This document shows positions 45,431 through 54,687 of a stretch of 64,000 bases of DNA, one piece after another; within the stretch, counting starts at the first letter, position 1, and each line of letters opens with the position of its first letter. Under the pieces are notes generated by a model. That model made no database searches and was not told the origin of the DNA. It saw only the letters and a list, made by a program, of their open reading frames with translations. Made by a program: the position numbers and the translations under genes. The DNA comes from Kitasatospora sp. NBC_00240 (GTDB taxonomy: Bacteria > Actinomycetota > Actinomycetes > Streptomycetales > Streptomycetaceae): the NCBI RefSeq assembly GCF_026342405.1, contig NZ_JAPEMU010000001.1:2604001-2668000 (forward strand). The letters are read 5' to 3'.

Positions 45431-47251
45431 TCAGGGGGTCACGATCGGGAAGGAGCGGTCGGGCTCGGCGAGCAGCCCGAACAGGGTGCCCAGGACGGCG
45501 GGGTCGCCGTCGACGGTGACCCCCTCCAGCCCGTGACCCGCGAGGACACCGAGCAGCTGTTCCTTGGTGAGGGTCAGGGTGAGCGCGGCGGGCTCGCGCG
45601 GCGCCGGTTCGAGCGGATGGGCGAGGTGGGTCAGGGCGCCGTTGCGCAGGGTCAGCCGGAAGCGTCGGCGCTGGTCGGTGACGACCAGGTCGACCAGCAG
45701 GTGCTCGTGCCAGGCCCGCGGGCCGTCGACCCGGATCGCGATCGAGTCCAGCAGCTGTTCGACCGTCAGCGCCATCAGCATCTCGGGGTTGGCGGCGTCC
45801 AGCAGAGCGGTGCCGGGGCCCTCCCGCAGCTCCTGCGCGGCCATCAGGTAGAAGTTGCGCCAGGTGCCGTTCTCGCTGCCGTGACCGAGCCGGTCGTAGA
45901 CGTGCGCGAGCCGGTCCCGGGCCCGGTCGTTGTCCGGGTCGGCGAAGACGAGGTGGTTGAGCAGCGTGGCGGCGAAGCGCAGGTCGCCGGCGTCGACGTA
46001 CCCGACGGCCTTGGCCAGCGCGGCGTCCGGGCCGCCGGCCAGGTCGACGTAGCGCCTGGCCAGCTCCACCGGCGGGTGTTCCCAGAGGTGGGCCGGGTTC
46101 CCGTCGAACCAGCCGAGGTAGCGCTGGTAGACGGCCTTCACGTTGTGGCTGACCGAGCCGTAGTAGCCGCGCGCGTGCCAGGCGCCCTCCAGGGCCGGCG
46201 GCAGCTGGATCTCCTCGGCGATCTCGGGGCCGGTCAGCCCGGCGTTCAGCATCCGCAGCGTCTGGTCGTGCAGGTAGGCGTAGAGGTCTCGCTGCTCGGA
46301 GACCAGTTCGACGACGTTCTCCCGGCCCCAGGTGGGCCAGTGGTGGGAGGCGAAGGCGACGTCCGTGGAGTCGCCGAAGAAGTCGATCGCCTCGTCCAGG
46401 TAACGCGCCCAGATCCGGGCGTCGCGCACGACGGCGCCGCGCAGCGTCAGGATGTTGTGCATGTTGTGGGTGCAGTTCTCGGCCAGGCACAGGGCACGGC
46501 GGTCGGGGAAGAGGAAGTTCATCTCCGACGGCGCCTCGGTGCCCGGGGTGAGCTGGAAGACGATCCGCACGCCGTCCACCGTCTCCTCCTGCCCGGTGCG
46601 GGTGACGTCCACCGTCGGCGGGATCAGCGTGATGGTGCCGACCGAGGTCGTCATGCCGAGGCCCGCGCCGATCTGGCCGTCCGCGGCCTTCGGCAGCCGG
46701 TCACCGTACATGAACATCGCCCGGCGGGTCATCGCGTTGCCGGCGTACACGTTCTCGCTGACCGCGTGTTCCAGGAAACCCTCGGGGGCGATCACCGGGA
46801 CGGAGGCGTGGCCCTCCGGCAGCACGCCGCGCGCGCCGCCGAAGTGGTCGCCGTGCGAGTGGGTGTAGATCAGGCCGGTGACCGGGCGGGGGCCGCGGTG
46901 CTCGCGGTAGAGCTCCAGGGCGGCGGCTGCGCACTCGGCGGAGATCAGCGGGTCGATGACGATGACCCCGGTGTCGCCCTCGACCAGCGTCATGTTGGAG
47001 AGGTCGAGGCCGCGCACCTGGTAGATGCCGTCGGTGACCTCGTAGAGGCCCTGCCTGGCCACCAGCTGTCCCTGCCGCCAGAGGCTGGGGTGCGCGGTCG
47101 GCGGGCAGTCGGCCTTCAGGAAGTCGTAGGCGTCGTTGTCCCAGATCACCCGGCCGTCGGCGGCCTTCACGACGGCGGGCGACAGGGCGCCGACGAACCC
47201 GCGGTCGGCGTTCTCGAAGTCGGTGGTGTCCTCGAACGGGAGGGTGCTCAT
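45431..47251 (-). CDS. Alkylsulfatase-like metallo-beta-lactamase-fold hydrolase
   Basis: 606 residues. Zinc motif THSHGDHFGG at ~130-140, further ligand region ENCTHNMHN (~280), FASHHWPTWG (~325). Dimerisation and C-terminal SCP2-like domain segments (LRMLNAGLTGPEIAEEIQLPP, TWRNFYLMAAQELREG, SIAIRVDGPRAWHEHLLVDLVVTD) match the SdsA1/BDS1 type III alkylsulfatases. These release inorganic sulfate from alkyl sulfates such as dodecyl sulfate. No signal peptide is obvious from the ATG at 47251 (AAAGG upstream), so it is probably cytoplasmic. Confidence 0.92.
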   Translation of the reverse strand: MSTLPFEDTTDFENADRGFVGALSPAVVKAADGRVIWDNDAYDFLKADCPPTAHPSLWRQGQLVARQGLYEVTDGIYQVRGLDLSNMTLVEGDTGVIVIDPLISAECAAAALELYREHRGPRPVTGLIYTHSHGDHFGGARGVLPEGHASVPVIAPEGFLEHAVSENVYAGNAMTRRAMFMYGDRLPKAADGQIGAGLGMTTSVGTITLIPPTVDVTRTGQEETVDGVRIVFQLTPGTEAPSEMNFLFPDRRALCLAENCTHNMHNILTLRGAVVRDARIWARYLDEAIDFFGDSTDVAFASHHWPTWGRENVVELVSEQRDLYAYLHDQTLRMLNAGLTGPEIAEEIQLPPALEGAWHARGYYGSVSHNVKAVYQRYLGWFDGNPAHLWEHPPVELARRYVDLAGGPDAALAKAVGYVDAGDLRFAATLLNHLVFADPDNDRARDRLAHVYDRLGHGSENGTWRNFYLMAAQELREGPGTALLDAANPEMLMALTVEQLLDSIAIRVDGPRAWHEHLLVDLVVTDQRRRFRLTLRNGALTHLAHPLEPAPREPAALTLTLTKEQLLGVLAGHGLEGVTVDGDPAVLGTLFGLLAEPDRSFPIVTP

Positions 47252-47485
47252 GCCGCGCCTTTCGGAGCCCTTCGCAGGTGCCGGCCGGGGTCTGCGGGCC
47301 GGCCGGGCGAGCCGTCGTCGCACTCCCCCGTACGCCGTGGAGGTCCGCACCGGCGTGCGGGCCTCCCATCGGAACAAACCTATAGAAACTGGCCTGAATC
47401 GGCATGTTGACGGGTGGACCGGCGGGCGGACGAAACGGACGGGCGGACGGGCGCGGGGTCCCGGCCGCCCGACGGTCGCCTCGGG
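47252..47485. other. Intergenic region between the sulfatase gene and the sugar operon end
   Basis: 234 bases with no gene. It contains an AT-rich patch (47385-47400) that may be the sulfatase promoter. No terminator hairpin was evident after the GH42 stop at 47486. Confidence 0.4.
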
Positions 47486-49492
47486 TCAGGCCGCGTCCAG
47501 CGGCCCCTCCCGGACCACGGCCGCACAGCCGGCCGGAACGCTCAGCCCCTCCGCCGGGACGGGCCTGGCCGCCAGCAACTCGTGACCCACCGCCGGCAGC
47601 AGCACCGCCCGGTCGGTGTTGTTGATGACGAAGAGCCAGCCGCGGCCGTCCGCCGAGCGCCGCCGGACCGCCTCCACGCCGGGCGGCAGGCCCGCCACCT
47701 CAGGTTTCAAGCCGCTCTCCTCCAGGATCCGGCCGACCAGCGCCCGGTACGCCTCCTCGTCCAGCTCGGTCGAGAGGTACCAGCCGGTGCCCGCCCCGAA
47801 CCGGTGCCGGGTGACGGCCGGGAGACCGGCGAGCGGACCCGCCGCGTACGAGGTGACGGTCTCGGCGCCCTCGGTGCGCAGCAGCTCGCTCCAGATCCGG
47901 CCGGTGGAGCCGTCGGACAGCGGGAGGGCGGCGCCGGCGGCGAGCGGGCGGTGCTCCTCGCCGCGGATGCCCAGCACCTCACGCAGGGCGCCCGGATGGC
48001 CGCCGGTCCGGACCCGCTGGTACTCGTCGACCACGCCGCTGAAGTACCCGACCAGCAGGGTGCCGCCGCCCTCCACATAGCGGCGCAGCGAGGCGGCGCC
48101 GGCGTCGGAGACCAGGTGCAGGCTGGGGGCCAGCACCAGGCGGTAGCGGGAGAGGTCGGCCGCGGGGTGGGCGAAGTCGGTGGTGATGCCGGCGTCCCAG
48201 AGCGCGCGGTGGGCGCGCTTGAGGGCGGCCGGGTAGTCCAGTTCCGAGGAGGGCAGGCCGTCGGCCTCCAGGGCCCACCAGGCGTCCGCGTCGTGCAGCA
48301 CGGCGGCCTCGGCGGTGACGGTCGAGCCGGCCACCTCGGCCAGCGCGGCGACGGCCTCGCCGGTGGCGACGGTCTCCCGGAAGATCCGGGTGTCGGGGCC
48401 GGCGTGCGGCACCATCGCCGAGTGCCACATCTCGGCGCCGGCCCGGGACTGGCGCCACTGGAAGAACAGCGCGCCGTCCGAGCCGCGCGCGATGTGGGCC
48501 AGCGAGCTGCGCAGGATCCGGCCCGGGTCCTTGGGCAGCACCCGGTCTGGCAGGTACAGGGTGTTGGTGCCCTGCTCGACGAGGAGCCAGGGCTTGCCGC
48601 CGCCGAAGGAGCGGGCCCGGTCGGCGCCGAAGGCGGTGTCGGCGTCGCCGTCGACGCCGGGGGCGTCCATGTAGTGGTCGATGCCGATCAGGTCGACCTC
48701 GCGGCCGAAGGCCCAGAGGTCGAGCGTCTGGTAGCCCGGCAGCATCAGGTTGGTGGTGACGGGGACGCCGGCGGGGGTGTGCCGGCGGATCACGTCACGC
48801 TGCTCGCGGTAGGCGGCCAGCGCCTCGTCGGACCAGAACCGGCGGAAGTCCAGGGTGTGGCCGGGGTTGTGGTGCCACTGGGTGGCCCGCGGGGGCGTGA
48901 TCTGCTCCCAGGAGCCGTAGCGCTGGCTCCAGAAGGCGGTGCCCCAGGCCTCGTTCAGGGCGTCCAGGCTTCCGTACCGGCTGCGCAGCCAGACCCGGAA
49001 GGCGGCCGCGGACTGCTCGCACCAGCAGACCGTGGCGTACTCGTTGTGGACGTGCCACAGGGCGAGGGCCGGGTGGTGGCCGTAGCGCTCGGCGAGGGCG
49101 CCGGCGATCCGGGTCGCCGCCCGGCGGTAGGCCGGGGCGGCGAGGCAGTAGGTGTCGCGGCTGCCGTGGGTGAGCCGGGTGCCGTCCGCGGTGACCGGCA
49201 TCGCCTCGGGGTGGGCGAGGGTGAACCAGGGCGGCGGGGAGGCGGTGGGGGTGGCCAGGTCGACCCGGACGCCGTTCGCGTGCAGCCGGTCCAGCTGGGT
49301 GTCCAGCCACCCGAACTCGTAGTGCCCTTCCTCGGGTTCGAGCAGCGCCCAGGAGAAGACCCCGACGGTGACGAGGTTGACCCTCGCCTGCCGCATCAGC
49401 TCGTCGTCCTCCTTCCAAGTCTCCTCGTCCCACTGCTCGGGGTTGTAGTCGCCGCCGAAGGCCAGGCCCGGGAGCGGGAGCCGGTCCGCCAT
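47486..49492 (-). CDS. GH42 beta-galactosidase (cytoplasmic)
   Basis: 668 residues. TIM-barrel start LAFGGDYNPEQWDEETWKEDD, catalytic acid Glu in LWHVHNEYATVCWC (~152), nucleophile Glu in WLLVEQGTNTLYLP (~304), then trimerisation domain (~390-580) and a small beta domain. Length is typical. Family enzymes cut beta-galactosides, some also alpha-L-arabinopyranosides. No signal peptide. It is last in an operon with transporter, LacI and GH31 genes, and its ATG overlaps the GH31 stop by one base (TGATG). In a xyloglucan setting its likely job is removing galactose from side chains after import; this is inference. Confidence 0.92.
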   Translation of the reverse strand: MADRLPLPGLAFGGDYNPEQWDEETWKEDDELMRQARVNLVTVGVFSWALLEPEEGHYEFGWLDTQLDRLHANGVRVDLATPTASPPPWFTLAHPEAMPVTADGTRLTHGSRDTYCLAAPAYRRAATRIAGALAERYGHHPALALWHVHNEYATVCWCEQSAAAFRVWLRSRYGSLDALNEAWGTAFWSQRYGSWEQITPPRATQWHHNPGHTLDFRRFWSDEALAAYREQRDVIRRHTPAGVPVTTNLMLPGYQTLDLWAFGREVDLIGIDHYMDAPGVDGDADTAFGADRARSFGGGKPWLLVEQGTNTLYLPDRVLPKDPGRILRSSLAHIARGSDGALFFQWRQSRAGAEMWHSAMVPHAGPDTRIFRETVATGEAVAALAEVAGSTVTAEAAVLHDADAWWALEADGLPSSELDYPAALKRAHRALWDAGITTDFAHPAADLSRYRLVLAPSLHLVSDAGAASLRRYVEGGGTLLVGYFSGVVDEYQRVRTGGHPGALREVLGIRGEEHRPLAAGAALPLSDGSTGRIWSELLRTEGAETVTSYAAGPLAGLPAVTRHRFGAGTGWYLSTELDEEAYRALVGRILEESGLKPEVAGLPPGVEAVRRRSADGRGWLFVINNTDRAVLLPAVGHELLAARPVPAEGLSVPAGCAAVVREGPLDAA

Positions 49493-51516
49493 CAGCCGCG
49501 GACCGGCAGGTCGGCGCCGTCGCGCAGGAAGAGCGGGATCCGCTCCAGCGGGGCGGCCACCCGGACGGTGCTTCCGCCCCGGTGGCGCTCGCCCGTCCAG
49601 GCGTCGGTCCAGTCGGCGCCGGCCGGGAGGTGCACGTCCCGTTCGCGGGCTCCGGCCTCGGTGACCGGGGCGACCAGCAGGGACGGGCCGAGCAGGAAGG
49701 CGTCGTCCACCCGCCAGGCGGCTGGGTCGTCGGGGAACTCGACGAACAGCGGTCGCATCGGCGGCAGACCCTGCTCGGCCGCCGTCTCCATCTGCCGCAT
49801 CAGGTAGGGGCGCAGGCGCTCGCGCAGCCGCAGGTACTCGGCGAGGATGCCGTACGCCTCCTCGCCGTAGGACCAGACCTCGTTCGGCAGGCCCGTCATC
49901 GCGGGCTCCAACTTCTGCTCGGGGCCCCGGAATCCGTGCAGCCGGAAGAGCGGGCAGAAGGCGCCGTACTGGAACCAGCGGATCAGAACCTCGCGGTAGG
50001 CGGGGTCGTCGGGGTCGCCGCCGTGGAAGCCGCCGATGTCGGTGGTCCACCAGGGGATGCCGGAGACGGCGACGTTGAGGCCCGCCTTGATCTGGGTGCG
50101 CAGGCTGGCGAAGTCGGTCCCGATGTCGCCTGACCACAGGGCCGCGCCGTAGCGCTGCGCGCCGGCCCAGGAGGAGCGGTTGAGGGTGACGATCTCGCTC
50201 TCCCCCGCGGCGGTCAGGCCCTCGTGGATCATCCGGGCGTTCTCGCGGGGGTAGAGGTTGCCGACCTCCAGGCCCGGGCCCGCGTGATAGCGCAGGTTGG
50301 CCGGGTAGCCGGGCTTGAGCTCCGGCTCGCAGGCGTCCAGCCAGAAGACCTTGATGCCCAGCTCGTGATAGTTGCGGCGGATCCGCTCCCAGACGAAGGA
50401 GCGGGCGTCGGGGTTGGTGGCGTCGTAGAAGGCGACCTGGGCGGAGTAGGCGTCCAGGCCCTTGTCCGGCCAGTCGGCGTGGGCCACCGGGCCGTACTCG
50501 GTGTTGATCAGGAAGCCCTCGTTGAGCAGCTCGTGGTAGTTCTCGCTGAGCGGGCTGACCGAGGGCCAGACCGACACCATCAACGTGATCCCCAGCTCTT
50601 CGAGTTCGGCGTTCATCGCGGCCGGGTCGGGCCACTCGGCCGGGTCGAACCTCCAGTCCCCCAGGTGCGTCCAGTGGAAGAAGTCGCTGACGATGACCGA
50701 GAGCGGCAGGCCGCGCCCGCGGTACTCGCGGGCCACCTCCAGCAGTTCGGCCTGGGTGCGGTAGCGCAGCTTGCACTGCCAGAACCCGGTGGCCCACTCG
50801 GGCAGCACGGGTGCGTGGCCGGTGGCGTCGGCGTAGCGGCGCAGCACGTCGGCGGGCGCGCCGGCCGTCACCCAGTAGTCCAACTGCCGTGCGCTGTCGG
50901 CGACCCAGCGGGTGCCCGTCTCGGCCAGCTCGACCCGGCCGATCGCCGGGTTGTTCCACAGCAGGCCGTACCCGCGGTCGGACAGCAGGAAGGGGATGGT
51001 CACCTCGCCGTTGCGCTGCACCAAATCGAGGACGGCGCCCTTCTGGTCGAGCAGGCCGTGGGTGTGCTGGCCCAGCCCGTACAGCCGCTCGCCCGGGTAG
51101 GCGCGGAACCGCTGCTCCAGGCGGTGGTGGCCGTTGCCGGTCGCGGTGTAGAGGCGCGGGCCCGGCCACCAGAAGTGGTGCGGCTCCTCGGCCAGCAGCT
51201 CGCCGCCGTCGGCGGTCCGCAGGAAGGTGATCCGCCCGGCGGCCGGGTGCAGTTGGGGGTCGGTGGCGTCCAGGGCGTTGCCGTCGATCCGGACGGTGAG
51301 CGCGCCGTTGACCAGGGTGGCGGTGGCGCCCTCGATCTTCACCACGGCCTCGCCGGGCGGCCGCTCCAGCAGGGCGCCGGGCAGGTCTTCCAGCAGCGGG
51401 CCGCCGGGGGTGGCCCGGACCCGGACCGAGTCGGGGCCCCAGGGCTCCACCCGCAAAGTCTCGCCCCGGGCCCGCCATTCGAGGGCGCCGCCGAGGTCAT
51501 GGAAGTGGTTGGGCAT
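49492..51516 (-). CDS. GH31 alpha-xylosidase-like glycosidase (cytoplasmic)
   Basis: 674 residues. N-terminal beta domain (~1-240), then the GH31 barrel: VIVSDFFHWTHLGDWRFD (~260-278), nucleophile Asp in VFWLDACEPE (~393), acid/base Asp in WSGDIGTDFASL (~467), and YGAFCPLFRLHG. The WLDAxEPE form is characteristic of alpha-xylosidase-type GH31, as opposed to the alpha-glucosidase DMNE form, hence the assignment; activity is unproven. No signal peptide. It overlaps the LacI gene by 20 bases and the GH42 gene by one. On imported xyloglucan oligosaccharides it would remove xylose from the non-reducing end. Confidence 0.88.
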   Translation of the reverse strand: MPNHFHDLGGALEWRARGETLRVEPWGPDSVRVRATPGGPLLEDLPGALLERPPGEAVVKIEGATATLVNGALTVRIDGNALDATDPQLHPAAGRITFLRTADGGELLAEEPHHFWWPGPRLYTATGNGHHRLEQRFRAYPGERLYGLGQHTHGLLDQKGAVLDLVQRNGEVTIPFLLSDRGYGLLWNNPAIGRVELAETGTRWVADSARQLDYWVTAGAPADVLRRYADATGHAPVLPEWATGFWQCKLRYRTQAELLEVAREYRGRGLPLSVIVSDFFHWTHLGDWRFDPAEWPDPAAMNAELEELGITLMVSVWPSVSPLSENYHELLNEGFLINTEYGPVAHADWPDKGLDAYSAQVAFYDATNPDARSFVWERIRRNYHELGIKVFWLDACEPELKPGYPANLRYHAGPGLEVGNLYPRENARMIHEGLTAAGESEIVTLNRSSWAGAQRYGAALWSGDIGTDFASLRTQIKAGLNVAVSGIPWWTTDIGGFHGGDPDDPAYREVLIRWFQYGAFCPLFRLHGFRGPEQKLEPAMTGLPNEVWSYGEEAYGILAEYLRLRERLRPYLMRQMETAAEQGLPPMRPLFVEFPDDPAAWRVDDAFLLGPSLLVAPVTEAGARERDVHLPAGADWTDAWTGERHRGGSTVRVAAPLERIPLFLRDGADLPVRG

Positions 51517-52615
51517 GGGTGTTCTCCACGTCTGCGGGGGTCTGCGGGGGAGGGAGGCGCAGGGCGGTGGCCGCCGTCAGCGGCGCGGGGCCCGAGCTCT
51601 CCCGGGGGGTCAGGACGGGGGTGAGCAGGGTGACCTCGGGGGTGGCGGCGCCGCCGATCCGCTTCAGGACCAGTTCGACGGCCTGCCGGCCGAGGTCCTG
51701 GGCCGGGCCGGTGACGGCGGTCAGCCGGGGCGAGTTCTGCTCGGCGAGCGGCTCGGGGCAGAGCGCCACCACCGAGGCGTCCTCGGGGACGATCCGCCCG
51801 GAGGTCCGCAGCAGGCTCAGCAGCGGACCGAGCGCGCCCTCGTTCTGGACCACGAAGCCGGTGGTGGCCGGCCGGTCGTCGAGGATCCGGCCGAGTACGC
51901 CGGCGGTGCTCTCGAAGCTGCCCTCGCACGGCCGGTGCAGGATCCGCAGGCCGCGTTCGCGGGCCCGCTCGCGGAACCCGCTCAGGGTGCGCTCGGCGTA
52001 GCCGGCGTGCCGCTGGTAGACCTGCGGCGCGTAGCCGACGAAGGCGACGTCGCGGTGGCCGAGGTCGGCCAGGTGGTCCGCGCACAGGGCGCCGGCGGTG
52101 GTGAAGTCGTGGTCCACGCAGGACAGTCCGGTGGTGTCGGCGGGCAGGCCGATCAACGCGGCGTGACTGCCCAGTTCGCGCAGGACGGGGATGCGCTCGT
52201 CGTCCAGTTCGACGTCCATCAGGATCACGCCGTCGGCGAGCCCGCTGGCGGCGACCCGGCGCACGCCGTCCGGGCCCTCGTCGTTGGTGACCAGCAGGAC
52301 GTCGTAGCCGTGGCTGCGGGCCGTCATGGTCACCGAGATGGCGATCTCCATCATGATCGGGACGTAGACGTCGGTGCGCAGCGGCACGACCAGCGCGATG
52401 ATGTGCGAGCGCTTGCCGGCCAGCGCCCGGGCGCCGGCGTTGGGGTGGTACCCCAGGTCGCTGATGGCCCGCTCCACCCGGCGGCGGGTGGGCTCCGAGA
52501 TGCTGCGCTTGCCGCTGAGGACGTAGCTGACCGTGCTCGGGGAAACACCTGCGTGCTGGGCCACTTCGGCGAGTGTCACCATTGGATCGGTATCCCCCTG
52601 TGCTGTGTCGGACAT
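51497..52615 (-). CDS. LacI-family repressor of the sugar locus
   Basis: 372 residues. HTH and hinge: VTLAEVAQHAGVSPSTVSYVLSGKRSISEPTRRRVERAISDLGYHPNAGARALAG (~13-67); periplasmic-binding-like sensor domain follows. It is encoded inside the operon between the permeases and GH31. Its likely operators are the TCGAA-N4-TTCGA sites at 56.4, 56.6 and 62.9 kb. A second ATG (52582) at the start of the MVTLAEV segment is possible. Confidence 0.93.
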   Translation of the reverse strand: MSDTAQGDTDPMVTLAEVAQHAGVSPSTVSYVLSGKRSISEPTRRRVERAISDLGYHPNAGARALAGKRSHIIALVVPLRTDVYVPIMMEIAISVTMTARSHGYDVLLVTNDEGPDGVRRVAASGLADGVILMDVELDDERIPVLRELGSHAALIGLPADTTGLSCVDHDFTTAGALCADHLADLGHRDVAFVGYAPQVYQRHAGYAERTLSGFRERARERGLRILHRPCEGSFESTAGVLGRILDDRPATTGFVVQNEGALGPLLSLLRTSGRIVPEDASVVALCPEPLAEQNSPRLTAVTGPAQDLGRQAVELVLKRIGGAATPEVTLLTPVLTPRESSGPAPLTAATALRLPPPQTPADVENTHAQPLP

Positions 52616-52692
52616 CTGTGCTGCGGTGCCGCCGTGCTCCGGTGCCGCGCGGTGCGGCCCAGCGTAGTGACGGCGGGCGGGTGCGGCGGTGC

Positions 52693-53622
52693 TCAGCCCT
52701 TGACGGCGCCGGTGAGCACGCCCTTGGTGAAGTGCTTCTGGACGAACGGGAAGGCGATCACCACGGGGACGAGGGTCAGCACCACCACGGCCATCTGCAG
52801 CGAGAGCGGCGCGGTGGCGTTCGCCGCGTTGCCGAAGCCGGAGTTGACCTGGCCGGGCATGTTCGTCCCGAGGTTGACGTACTGGTAGAGCACGTACTGC
52901 AGCGGCCACTTCTGGCTGCTGGTGGGCATGTAGAGCATCACGTTGAAGAAGGAGTTCCAGTACCCGACGGCGTAGAACAGGGTGATCACCGCGGTGACCG
53001 CCCGGGAGGTCGGCAGGACCACCGACCAGAGGATCCGCCAGTCGCCGGCGCCGTCCATCCGGGCGGCGTCGATCAGTTCGGATGCCGTGCCCGAGTAGAA
53101 GGAGCGCAGCACCAGGATGTTGAACACGCTGACCGCGCTCGGCAGGATCAGCGCCCAGTACTGGTCGAAGCCGCCGAGCCCGGTGACCACCAGGTAGGAC
53201 GGGATCAGGCCGCCGCTGACGAACATGGTGACGACCAGGGTCATCAGCAGGAACCGGTGGCCGAGCGAGCGGGACCGGGACAGCCCGTAGGCGCACAGCA
53301 CGGAGACCAGCATCGAGAAGCCGGTGCCGACGGCGGTGACCGCCAGGCTCACCACCAGGGCGCGGGTCACCGGGCCGTCGCCGAGCATCGTGCGGTAGGC
53401 GTTCAGGGTCAGGCCGTGCGGGACGATCACCAGACCACCGGCCCGGTTGACCGAGCCCTGGGTGGAGAAGCTGGTGATCACCACGCACCACAGCGGTCCG
53501 AGGACCAGCAGCAGGATGCCGGTCAGGGTGACGCCCTTGACGCCCTGGCCGACCGCGGTCGGCGTCTCCTCCCAGGCGGGGCGCGCGGTGCGGCGCCGGG
53601 AGCCGATGGTGAGCTCGCTCAT
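52693..53622 (-). CDS. Carbohydrate ABC transporter permease (CUT1, LplC-like)
   Basis: 309 residues with six membrane helices. The EAA loop is ELIDAARMDGAGDWRILWSVVLPTSRAV (~185-212), and a C-terminal FVQKHFTKGVLTGAVKG tail is typical of LplC-like permeases. Its ATG overlaps the stop of the partner permease (ATGA). It forms the membrane channel with the next permease; no ATPase gene is present. Confidence 0.95.
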   Translation of the reverse strand: MSELTIGSRRRTARPAWEETPTAVGQGVKGVTLTGILLLVLGPLWCVVITSFSTQGSVNRAGGLVIVPHGLTLNAYRTMLGDGPVTRALVVSLAVTAVGTGFSMLVSVLCAYGLSRSRSLGHRFLLMTLVVTMFVSGGLIPSYLVVTGLGGFDQYWALILPSAVSVFNILVLRSFYSGTASELIDAARMDGAGDWRILWSVVLPTSRAVTAVITLFYAVGYWNSFFNVMLYMPTSSQKWPLQYVLYQYVNLGTNMPGQVNSGFGNAANATAPLSLQMAVVVLTLVPVVIAFPFVQKHFTKGVLTGAVKG

Positions 53623-54650
53623 TTCCGGTACAACCCGTCCTCGCCGAAGAAGTGCGCCAGCTTGTTGGCCCCGTAGATCAGCAGCAGCGAGACGGCGCTC
53701 TTGAAGATGCCGGCCGCGGCGCCGTAGCCGTAGTTGTTGGTGCCGATGCCGTAGTAGTAGGAGAAGGTGTCCAGCACGTCGGCGGCGTCGTGCCCCACCG
53801 CGTAGCGCTGGATGAGCAGTTGCTCGAAGCCGACGTTCAGGATGTTGCCGAGCCGGAGCACCAGCATCAGCACGATCACCCCGCGCAGGCCGGGCAGGGT
53901 GATGTGCCACATCCGGCGCCATCGGCCGGCGCCGTCCATCGCGGCGGCCTCGTAGAGGTTCTCGTCGATGGCGGCCAGTGCCGCCAGGAAGACGATGATC
54001 CCCCAGCCGGCGTCCTTCCAGATCACCTGGGAGGTGACCAGCAGCTTGAAGACCGACGGGTCCGTCATGATGTTCCACGGCGTCATCTCGTGCTGGCGCA
54101 GGAACTGGTTGAGCAGCCCCGCCCCGCCGATCATCTGCTGGAACAGGGTGATGACCAGCACCCAGGAGAAGAAGTGCGGGATCAGCGTCACCGACTGCAC
54201 GAAGCCGCGGATCCGGGGGCTGAGCACCGAGTTGAGCAACAGCGCCAGCGCGACGGGGACGGGGAAGAACAGCACCAGCTGGACGGCCGCCAGCTCCAGG
54301 GTGTTCCACACCGACCCCCAGAACAGCGGGTCCCCGAACAGCTGGCGGAAGTTGTCCAGGCCGATCCACTGGCTGTTCACCACCCCGACGATGGGGTCGT
54401 AGTACTCGAAGGCGGTGACCGTGCCGAACAGCGGCAGGTAGTTGAAGACCAGCAGCAGGACGACGACCGGGACGGTCATCAGGAGCAGCGAGCGGTCCCG
54501 GCGCAGCCGGATCCGCCAGTTCAGCTCCCGGGGGCGCTGCTCGCGGGCGCCGGGCGCCCCGACTGTCGCCGTGGGGACGCCGGGCGGCGGCGCCGCCTCC
54601 TCGCGGCCGGGTACGTCGGCGCTGTTCGTGGTGACTGCCGCCACGACCAC
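53619..54650 (-). CDS. Carbohydrate ABC transporter permease (CUT1, LplB-like)
   Basis: 343 residues with six helices after a Pro/Glu-rich cytoplasmic N terminus (~1-50). EAA loop NLYEAAAMDGAGRWRRMWHITLPGLRGV (~232-259). The GTG at 54650 follows AGGAGG by 4 bases. It lies 37 bases after the solute-binding protein gene. The pair with the downstream permease follows the LplB/LplC order known for CUT1 systems that use a shared MsiK-type ATPase. Confidence 0.94.
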   Translation of the reverse strand: MVVAAVTTNSADVPGREEAAPPPGVPTATVGAPGAREQRPRELNWRIRLRRDRSLLLMTVPVVVLLLVFNYLPLFGTVTAFEYYDPIVGVVNSQWIGLDNFRQLFGDPLFWGSVWNTLELAAVQLVLFFPVPVALALLLNSVLSPRIRGFVQSVTLIPHFFSWVLVITLFQQMIGGAGLLNQFLRQHEMTPWNIMTDPSVFKLLVTSQVIWKDAGWGIIVFLAALAAIDENLYEAAAMDGAGRWRRMWHITLPGLRGVIVLMLVLRLGNILNVGFEQLLIQRYAVGHDAADVLDTFSYYYGIGTNNYGYGAAAGIFKSAVSLLLIYGANKLAHFFGEDGLYRK

Positions 54651-54687
54651 CGCACCTCCTAGATAGGTCGGACTGGGAGCGGTGGGG

